From Candidatus Brocadiia bacterium (GTDB lineage: Bacteria; Planctomycetota; MHYJ01; WSZJ01): DNA of 14,674 nucleotides. A program made the position numbers and the translations under genes. This document shows, piece by piece, positions 9,237 to 14,674 of this stretch (positions are counted from its first letter, which is position 1; every line of letters starts with the position of its first letter). Under the pieces are notes generated by a model. It saw only the letters and a program-made list of their open reading frames with translations, did no database searches and was not told where the DNA came from. The DNA lies in NCBI GenBank assembly GCA_013360825.1, contig JABWAY010000069.1, forward strand, positions 1 to 14,674, in the 5' to 3' direction.

Positions 9237-10061
9237 CTACGCGTTTCCCGGATGCCCGGCGCGCCAGACCGTCTCCAGTTCCCCCGGCGTCAGCATTTCC
9301 GGCCGGGCCGAAGCGAACTCCCCCGCGCCGCCGCGCCCCATCCGCCGCAGGCCGGCCTGCAGCGTTTTCCGGCGGAATCCGAAAATCGCCTTCACGAACG
9401 TCTTGTAGCCGGTCCAGTCCCCTTCGAACGGGCGCACGCCGAAGCGGATGTGGACGAGGGAGGACTGGACCCGGGGCATGGGCCAGAACAGCTGCGGGGG
9501 GACGTCGCGGACTTTCCGGACGTCCGCGCGGCGGCCGAGCAGGATGCCGAGGGGGCCGTAGGCCTCGTCGCCGGGACCGGCGCAGAGGCGGTCCGCGACT
9601 TCCTCCTGGAGGGTGCACAGCGCGTCCGCGGCGGGGAGCTGCTCCTCGGCCAGCGCGAGGAGGATCGCTCCGCCGACGGCGTAGGGGAGGTTCGCGACCA
9701 TCCGGAGGCGCCGGGTCCCGAGCCGGGAGCGGACGAGGGCCACCAGCTCGCGGTGGAGTTCTCCCCCGCCCGGGATCGCGTCCCCCTGCCAGAAGTCGAC
9801 GTTGCGCGCCGGGATCCGGCCGCGGGCGAACGCGTGCAGCCGCTCGTCGATCTCGGCGGTCACGACATGGGCGGCGTGCGCCGCCAGGCGTTCCGTGAGC
9901 TGCCCCGGTCCCGTCCCGATCTCGAGGACCAGGTCGTCCGGGGACAAGGCCGCCTCGCGGATCAGCGCGGCGAGGAAATTGTCGTCGAAGAGGAAATTCT
10001 GCCCGAATCGACGGCGGGGGCGGAAGCCGGCGTCGAGCAGCTGCTTCGCGAGGTCGTTCAT
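9237..10061 (-). CDS. rsmA: 16S rRNA (adenine(1518)-N6/adenine(1519)-N6)-dimethyltransferase RsmA/KsgA
   Basis: RsmA dimethylates two adjacent adenosines in the 3' hairpin of 16S rRNA with S-adenosylmethionine, late in small-subunit assembly. The 274-residue length is typical. Motifs seen: RRRFGQNFLFDDNF near the N-terminus, SAM motif I LEIGTGPGQLT (46-56), the acidic ribose-contact strand TAEID (68-72), GDAIP (93-97) and the catalytic NLPY motif at N124-Y127. The C-terminal part holds the FWPMPRVQSSLVHI and FGFRRKTLQAGL segments common to the family. Its ATG overlaps the stop of the PilV/GspI-like gene (ATGA) with no Shine-Dalgarno, so translation is probably coupled to a pilin gene, an unusual partner for rsmA. 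Loss of the enzyme classically gives kasugamycin resistance. Confidence 0.96.
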   Translation of the reverse strand: MNDLAKQLLDAGFRPRRRFGQNFLFDDNFLAALIREAALSPDDLVLEIGTGPGQLTERLAAHAAHVVTAEIDERLHAFARGRIPARNVDFWQGDAIPGGGELHRELVALVRSRLGTRRLRMVANLPYAVGGAILLALAEEQLPAADALCTLQEEVADRLCAGPGDEAYGPLGILLGRRADVRKVRDVPPQLFWPMPRVQSSLVHIRFGVRPFEGDWTGYKTFVKAIFGFRRKTLQAGLRRMGRGGAGEFASARPEMLTPGELETVWRAGHPGNA

Positions 10062-10465
10062 CGCCGGAGCAGGATGGTCCGGTAAACCTCGCTCTCGTCC
10101 CGCCCGGAACGCTTCCAGCGGATCGTCACCACCGCTTCGACCTCGTTCGCATTGAGCTGCCGGAACGCGACATCGTAGCGGTAACCCTCGAACGCGGCGT
10201 GCGTCTGGTCGGCGATGTCCGGGACGGCCCCGGGGTTGGGCAGCTGTTCGAGCTCGGCGAGGATGGAGGAGGCCAGGTGAGCGGCGTTCTGGGCGGCCAG
10301 CGCTCGCCGGTGGCTGGCGCTCGCGGCGCCGAACAGGGCGAAGACGCTGACCAGGCTGATGATCATGATGATGAGCGCCATGAGGATCTCGAGCAGCGTG
10401 AACCCCGCGGCGCCGTTCGGGCGGCGGCGGACGACCTGAGGCCGGGTGCGGTCGCGGTGGCTCAG
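10058..10465 (-). CDS. PilV/GspI-like minor prepilin, probable CTG start
   Basis: The class III signal is clear: a basic leader ending in NGAAG, then FTLLEILMALIIMIISLVSV, giving cleavage after G21, Phe at +1 and Glu at +5. The mature part of about 114 residues is short, as in GspI/PilV-type minor pilins, with a helical stem and a small strand-rich end (VEAVVTIRWKR, TILLRR). It should be processed by a prepilin peptidase and sit in the inner membrane before assembly. The start is uncertain: there is no in-frame ATG, GTG or TTG near the signal. A CTG at 10463-10465 overlaps the upstream stop as CTGA, with AAGGA about 12 bases before it. The alternative ATG at 10627 would put 54 extra arginine/proline-rich residues inside the upstream gene. 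The stop overlaps the rsmA start. Confidence 0.8.
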   Translation of the reverse strand: MSHRDRTRPQVVRRRPNGAAGFTLLEILMALIIMIISLVSVFALFGAASASHRRALAAQNAAHLASSILAELEQLPNPGAVPDIADQTHAAFEGYRYDVAFRQLNANEVEAVVTIRWKRSGRDESEVYRTILLRR

Positions 10466-11505
10466 GGGTTCGGATCGTCCTTGTACGCCGGGATCGGGAC
10501 GACGAGGGTGAACGTCTCGCCGAAACGGAGGGCGGCCCCGGCCTTGTGCGGCTCGTCGCGCGTGCCGCGGAGGCCGCGTTTCACGCCGGACAATCCCGAG
10601 CCGCTCCGGCTTTCGTAGCTGATCCACTCGTCGTCGATCTTGGCGAGACCGGGCCCGTCCGGGAACGTCCGCAGGAGGTCCGCGGGAATGTCGGTCGTCG
10701 CGTCTCCGATGTCGGCCCGGAGCTTCGAAAACGCCGAACCGGGGTTGGTCGGGCGCTCGATCGTCAGCACGATCTCGACGCGGCGCGGCAGGATATCGTC
10801 CAGCGGATCGTTCGCCTTCAGCGCCTTCCGGCAGAATTCAAACTCCCGGTCGCGGAACCGGGTCGAGTCCCACCGGTTCTCCGGTCCCTCCTCGCCCTGC
10901 TGGGGATTCCACGCGGCGGTCTTCTGGGACCAGAAGCGGAAATTCAGGTAGAGGACGCCGTCCATCAGGAGGGAGGCATTGGCGGCGATCCAGTCCGGGC
11001 GTGTGAAGACGTCCAGCGGCATCTTCAATCCGTAGTCGTTGTTCAGGGCGAACTGGGAGCGGTAGAGGCGCCCCCGCGAGGAATCCGGGTCGAAGAAGTA
11101 GATGATCTCGTGCCGTTTCATGGTGTCCGGGGCCGCGAAGAACGTCGTCGCCGCCGCGTCCACGGTGCCCTTGGGGGCCGCAATCGGATCCTGCCGGGGG
11201 ACGATCCCGACGCGCGTGAAGAACAGGATCGGACGCCCCTTGGAGTCCGGAAGGCAGGTGAAATTGGGATAGATCCCGGCTGCGTCGAAGTCCCGGTGGA
11301 CCGTGGCGCAGGTGATGTCGGCGCGAAGGGCGTCGAACAGGATGGCGGAGCGCTCGTAGGCATCCCGGCGGGATTCGCCGCGTTCCCAGAGATCGACTCC
11401 TCCGCGGAGAAGCGTGATGAGGAGCATCCCGAGCATCACGAAGACCGCGATGCTGACGAGAAGTTCCATCAGGGTAAAGCCGCCCTGCCGGCGCCGTGGG
11501 TTCAT
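10462..11505 (-). CDS. PilW/GspJ-like prepilin with a C-terminal repeat module
   Basis: The 347-residue protein begins MNPRRRQGGFTLMELLVSIA, a class III prepilin signal with cleavage after G9 and Glu at +5, followed by the hydrophobic stem helix. The mature part is longer than usual GspJ/PilW proteins and lies between the pilX/gspK-like and pilV/gspI-like genes, the usual order of minor-pilin operons. At residues about 281-330 it carries one copy of the module found four times in the neighbouring large protein (KIDDEWISYESRSG, then KRGLRGT and a His). Two Cys lie at about 66 and 84 and a third further on, so a disulphide is possible. The ATG at 11505 lacks a Shine-Dalgarno; a TATAAT lies 11 bases before it. 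Assignment to type IV pilus versus type II secretion cannot be made here. Confidence 0.88.
   Translation of the reverse strand: MNPRRRQGGFTLMELLVSIAVFVMLGMLLITLLRGGVDLWERGESRRDAYERSAILFDALRADITCATVHRDFDAAGIYPNFTCLPDSKGRPILFFTRVGIVPRQDPIAAPKGTVDAAATTFFAAPDTMKRHEIIYFFDPDSSRGRLYRSQFALNNDYGLKMPLDVFTRPDWIAANASLLMDGVLYLNFRFWSQKTAAWNPQQGEEGPENRWDSTRFRDREFEFCRKALKANDPLDDILPRRVEIVLTIERPTNPGSAFSKLRADIGDATTDIPADLLRTFPDGPGLAKIDDEWISYESRSGSGLSGVKRGLRGTRDEPHKAGAALRFGETFTLVVPIPAYKDDPNP
10522..10665 (-). repeat. Repeat module, copy A (in the PilW/GspJ-like prepilin)
   Basis: Translated on the - strand it runs from FPDGPGLAKIDDEWISYE through GVKRGLRGT and a His to RFGET. It shares G-x-L, an acidic E-x-I-x-Y, RG-x-x-GT and H with the four copies in the adjacent large protein, but it belongs to a separate gene. 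Confidence 0.7.
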
Positions 11506-11516
11506 GGGAACACCGG

Positions 11517-11522
11517 ATTATA
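11517..11522 (-). promoter_or_regulatory. Perfect -10-like hexamer just upstream of the PilW/GspJ-like gene
   Basis: The - strand reads TATAAT here, 11 bases before the ATG at 11505, in the 30-base gap after the large gene. It is flanked by the direct repeat ATCCGG at a 12-base period. No -35 box is seen 16-18 bases upstream. If used, the transcript would start only about 5 bases before the ATG, nearly leaderless, which fits the absence of a Shine-Dalgarno. It may be chance. Confidence 0.2.
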
Positions 11523-11535
11523 CGCCGGATCCCGG

Positions 11536-14500
11536 CTAACGCTCCTCATGCCTGTGAACGATGACCGGCTGCTCGAACTCGACCTCCAGCCGGCGCAGGA
11601 GGGGGGCTTCCTTCCACTCCCCGCGGGTCCAGGCCCCGGGGAGGTAGTCGAACCCGACGCGGACCTCGATTTCGTCGGCGACGGTCGCCTCCAGGGGCCA
11701 CAGGCGGGCAAGGTTGAAGTCCCGGGTCGGCGGGGCCCCCGGACGGCGGCGGAGGTCGGACCAGCGGGGGGCGTGGTTGAAACGGACCTGAACGCGGACA
11801 TCGAGGGACGGCAGGGGGGCGAACTCCTCGAACCGCAGGGAGCGCCAGACGGCGCCGGTCGCGCGGCGGGTTGCGGACCAGGAGTGGCAGCGGGAGTCGT
11901 CGGAATCGGGGACAAAGCGGTCGAAGTAGCGGAACGGGAGGGCGAGCGCGAGGGAATCGACGGGGTGGGCGGCGGGATCGGTTCCGAACGCGCCGCGGAT
12001 GTTGCACCCCCGGGGCGACTCGACGCCGGCGGCGGTCCGACGCGTGTAGCCGACCACCTCGCGGTCGATCAGGAGGTACCCCTCGGGGGCGAGCCCGTCG
12101 GGATCGAGCGCGAGCGTCCCATCCCCGGCCGCGGCAGGCGACAGAAGGCGGGTGATGCCGAGGAACCCCGCCGGGACCGCCGCCGCCCCGAGCGCGTGGC
12201 CCCGGGGCGTCGTCCCGAGATACCCCCGGAGAACGCCGGTCAGCCCCCCGGTCGCCGGGTCGAACCCCGTGTACCCGATCAGTTCGTCGTCCACATGCAC
12301 CGCTCCCCCGCCGGGACGGATGTACGCCAGATCGGTCAGAAACACGTCGGCCGACCCCGCGTCGAGCGGACGGGCCAGCGTCGCCCGGGACGGCCACCCC
12401 GCCCTGGACCGGATCTCGTCCACGTTCTCCCCGAGCGCCCCCGGCGCCCCGGGCGCCTCGGAAAACCCGACCCGCAGCCCGCCCGCATCGGCCGACGGCA
12501 GCTCACCGCTCGGCCACCGAAGCGCGCGCACGAACCGCCCGTCGGGGACGTAGTCGTGCGCGACCGCGTCGTCCAGGCCCACCAGGAGGAACGACGGCTC
12601 GACTCGCGAGAACGGACTGAACAGCCCGAACGGCGCGCTGTTGAACTGCTGCAGCCAGACCGCCGCCGCGATCGTCCGCTCTTCGCGGATCTCGCCATCC
12701 TCGTGCATCAGCGTGATCCGGTCCCCGCGGTCCGCCCGCAGGTCCGGCAGCGCGAACGTCGGGAGCACCTTCGCCCCGTTCTCGTGGGCGCGCGGCGGAA
12801 GGCCGGGAAGCCAGATCGTCTCCCGGAGGAGCGGAAGCGGGACCGGGCCGGGCGGGCTTCGGCCGATGACGCCGATCCAGGCGTCGTTCCCGGCCTTCTG
12901 GACGGGGCCGAACAGTTCGCCGTCGATGCAGAGGATCGTCGGGCTCGGGTAGCCGTCGTGCGTGGAGACATGAAAGCCGTAGAGGCTGACGGATTCGCCC
13001 TGGACGTGGTCGGCGTCCTCGGTGCCGAAGCAGCCGCGCTGGAGCTGCCGGAACGAGTCGCCGGTCCGCTGTTCGTAGTGGACGATTTCCGGCATCGCGG
13101 TGCCGACGAGGAGGTAGCCGCGGTCGGGAAACTTCTCCGCGGTCCCCGGCGGAACCGGCAGCGTCTGCGCCCCGCGGAGGAAGGCGCGACGCGGCGGATC
13201 GTCGGGCGGACCGGCGACGACCGTGACGGTTTCCGCGAAGGTGCCGAAATTCCCACCGGCCAGGCGGCCGTCCCCGGCGCCGATCCCCTCCCAGACGACC
13301 GGCGGAAATTCCATGTTCGCGAAGGTGTAGGTCAGCTCCGCGCGCACCAGGTGGGCCGCGTACCCCCACCACGTCGCGGACGCGTCGGCCGGATGCGCCG
13401 CCGCCGTCGTCCCCCGCGCCCCGCGCCGGCACCCCATGAACCGGGATCCGGTCCGCGACGCATACTCGATCGCCTCCGCGCCGACCCGGAGCACGCCGGT
13501 CACCGGGAAGCCGGACACCCCTTCCCTCGCGACCAGTTCCGTATCGCTCGCGCTCACGCCGGCCGCCAGGTGCACGTGCCGGAGCTGCCCCGACGCCGTC
13601 TCCGCACCCCACGATCCGACCGGGAGCCCGTCGAGCAGGAGCATCATCCCGCCCGGCCGGGTGGCCTCCCAGGAGACGCCCGCGTGGTACCAGCGCCCCG
13701 GAATCAGGGCGACCGGATGGGTGACCTGCGTCCAGGCTTTCTCCAGCGTCCCGTCCTTCACGCTGAGCCGGAGAAACGCGCCCCCGGACGACCCCACTCC
13801 CTCGTACGACAGGATCATCCGATCCGACCACTCCCGGTCGCCGGCTTCGAGGACGGTGAAGTTCCCCGACCCGGCGCGGAACCAGAGTTCCACCGCGCCC
13901 GGACGCCAGGTCACGAGGTTCGTGGACGGAACCCTGAACACGTCGGGAACCCCCCAGGTCATCCCCTCCCCCGCCGGCATCCCGTCGTTCCTCCCGTCGA
14001 AATGAATCGAGAACGGCCACGGGCCGCGGAGGTCCGGCGCCGAGGCGGCGGTCAGCCAGGCTCCGCGGGCGCGATCGTTCGAGGGAAGCTCGAACGCGGG
14101 GTTGGCGGGCCCCGTCCACATTCCCGTCGCGAGTCCCAGGTCGAACGGCCGGAGGAAGTCCTGCTGGCTTCGGACGCGCCAGAGCAGCGGTCCCGCGGGG
14201 GCCGCTTCGATCACCTCGCGCAGGCCGGTCACCGACGCCGTGCCGCCGCTTCCGGAGTCGGCCACACCCTGCGCGTCGACCGAGATGCAGTTCCAGGACT
14301 GGAAGGAGAAGGGCAGCGACCCCGTCCCGCGGAGCAGGCGCGATCCGGGGGTGTGCGCGGACGTCAGGATCGCGCGCTCGTCCCACGCGCTGATCGACCG
14401 GACCTCGGCGCGGCCGTGCAGCCAGGTGGCGAACTCCTCGCGATTCCGGAACCGCCGCTGCTCGATCCCCGCCGCGATGCGGTCCGCCTCGACCGCCGAC

Positions 14501-14674
14501 ACGACATCGTCGTCGCTGATCGAGAGCCCCTCCAGGCACGCGGCGATGACCGCGCGGTGCGCGGTCAGGAGATTGACCGGGTGGCGGACCTCGGCCTCGA
14601 CGATCGCTCCGAGGACCGCCGCCTCGCCCAGGCCGGCCGCCAGGATCCCGCCGTCCGTCGCGCCGCCGTCCCCG
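11536..14674 (-). CDS. Large GspK/PilX-like multidomain protein with LamG-like region and four repeat modules, 5' end outside window
   Basis: The frame is open to the right edge, giving at least 1045 residues; the GTG at 14502 is internal. The first about 70 residues (HPVNLLTAHRAVIAACLEGL, then RIAAGIEQRRFRNREEFATW) look like the helical segment of GspK/PilX-type minor pilins. A LamG/concanavalin-like region follows (about 13560-14020; GAVELWFRAGSGNFTVLEAG, GRWYHAGVSWE, LLLDGLPVGSW). Then come repeat modules B and C, a strand-rich part not recognised, modules D and E, and a C-terminal strand-rich domain ending in VEFEQPVIVHRHEER. A type III signal would be expected outside the window. The gene is 30 bases upstream of the PilW/GspJ-like gene. 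Likely role: surface or tip component of a pilus or pseudopilus, perhaps adhesive. The existence of the gene is secure; the function is inferred. Alternative: a phage tail-like or cell-surface protein. Confidence 0.85.
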   Translation of the reverse strand, partial: GDGGATDGGILAAGLGEAAVLGAIVEAEVRHPVNLLTAHRAVIAACLEGLSISDDDVVSAVEADRIAAGIEQRRFRNREEFATWLHGRAEVRSISAWDERAILTSAHTPGSRLLRGTGSLPFSFQSWNCISVDAQGVADSGSGGTASVTGLREVIEAAPAGPLLWRVRSQQDFLRPFDLGLATGMWTGPANPAFELPSNDRARGAWLTAASAPDLRGPWPFSIHFDGRNDGMPAGEGMTWGVPDVFRVPSTNLVTWRPGAVELWFRAGSGNFTVLEAGDREWSDRMILSYEGVGSSGGAFLRLSVKDGTLEKAWTQVTHPVALIPGRWYHAGVSWEATRPGGMMLLLDGLPVGSWGAETASGQLRHVHLAAGVSASDTELVAREGVSGFPVTGVLRVGAEAIEYASRTGSRFMGCRRGARGTTAAAHPADASATWWGYAAHLVRAELTYTFANMEFPPVVWEGIGAGDGRLAGGNFGTFAETVTVVAGPPDDPPRRAFLRGAQTLPVPPGTAEKFPDRGYLLVGTAMPEIVHYEQRTGDSFRQLQRGCFGTEDADHVQGESVSLYGFHVSTHDGYPSPTILCIDGELFGPVQKAGNDAWIGVIGRSPPGPVPLPLLRETIWLPGLPPRAHENGAKVLPTFALPDLRADRGDRITLMHEDGEIREERTIAAAVWLQQFNSAPFGLFSPFSRVEPSFLLVGLDDAVAHDYVPDGRFVRALRWPSGELPSADAGGLRVGFSEAPGAPGALGENVDEIRSRAGWPSRATLARPLDAGSADVFLTDLAYIRPGGGAVHVDDELIGYTGFDPATGGLTGVLRGYLGTTPRGHALGAAAVPAGFLGITRLLSPAAAGDGTLALDPDGLAPEGYLLIDREVVGYTRRTAAGVESPRGCNIRGAFGTDPAAHPVDSLALALPFRYFDRFVPDSDDSRCHSWSATRRATGAVWRSLRFEEFAPLPSLDVRVQVRFNHAPRWSDLRRRPGAPPTRDFNLARLWPLEATVADEIEVRVGFDYLPGAWTRGEWKEAPLLRRLEVEFEQPVIVHRHEER
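11932..12090 (-). repeat. Repeat module, copy E
   Basis: Last copy in the large protein: APEGYLLIDREVVGYTRRT, then IRGAFGT and AAHPVDSLAL. It follows copy D after a 72-base spacer. It has a Cys-containing insertion (RGCN) before the RG-x-x-GT core. Confidence 0.72.
12163..12318 (-). repeat. Repeat module, copy D
   Basis: Third copy in the large protein: RPGGGAVHVDDELIGYTGFD, then TGVLRGYLGT and GHALGAAAV. It is the closest to copy A of the neighbouring gene in the stretch around VDDE/IDDE. Confidence 0.74.
12973..13130 (-). repeat. Repeat module, copy C
   Basis: Second copy in the large protein: FPDRGYLLVGTAMPEIVHYE, then LQRGCFGT and DHVQGESVSLYGF. It shares the FPD opening with copy A and has a few extra residues before the E-x-x-x-Y strand. 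Confidence 0.7.
13360..13509 (-). repeat. Repeat module, copy B
   Basis: First copy in the large protein, right after the LamG-like region: FPVTGVLRVGAEAIEYASRT, then CRRGARGT, AAAHPADA and a WWGY end. Confidence 0.72.

Noticed and set aside
11536..14674. The large protein as evidence for a prophage tail region
   Set aside because: The repeat motif recalls some tail proteins, but no other phage gene is present and the flanking genes are prepilins and housekeeping genes.

Overview
This is a gene-dense, high-G+C bacterial chromosome segment with almost no intergenic DNA and many stop/start overlaps of 4 bases. The best lineage clue is the RpoD protein. It has a long spacer between regions 1.2 and 2 and a region 4 with a GYTYTLEEVGRIFKVTRERV motif, a style I associate from memory with Planctomycetota and other PVC-group bacteria. 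The prepilin-like genes imply a diderm cell. The phylum is an inference that a tree would have to confirm.

Layout. On the + strand (1-2368) are the 3' part of a GAF/HisKA/HATPase sensor histidine kinase and, joined by a GTGA overlap, a DAACS-family Na+/acidic amino acid or dicarboxylate symporter. Everything from 2351 to the right edge is on the - strand and runs right to left. In transcription order it starts with a minor-pilin block: a very large GspK/PilX-like multidomain protein that enters from the right edge, a PilW/GspJ-like prepilin and a PilV/GspI-like prepilin. The block runs by an ATGA overlap into rsmA/ksgA (16S rRNA dimethyladenosine transferase), followed by a RimJ/RimL-type GNAT acetyltransferase. 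After an 88-base gap come dnaG and rpoD, which overlap by about 70 bases and form a compact replication/transcription unit closed by a hairpin terminator at 5031-5069. The last group is a coiled-coil C4 zinc-ribbon protein, a DCC-family thiol oxidoreductase-like protein with a membrane segment, and an HTTM-family membrane protein; the last two are coupled by an ATGA overlap.

The most unusual part is the pilin block. A roughly 50-residue module (G-x-L-x-[IV] ... E-x-[IV]-x-Y ... RG-x-x-GT ... H) occurs four times in the large protein and once at the C-terminus of the neighbouring PilW/GspJ-like prepilin. The large protein also has a GspK-like helical segment and a LamG/concanavalin-like region. 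I read this as a possible pilus-tip or pseudopilus-tip complex with adhesive modules, although no function is proven. The PilV/GspI-like gene has no ATG/GTG/TTG start at a plausible place and may start at a CTG that overlaps the upstream stop codon.

I saw no tRNA, rRNA, CRISPR array, insertion sequence or prophage hallmark. No gene-free stretch exceeds 300 bases; the longest is 88 bases (8556-8643).
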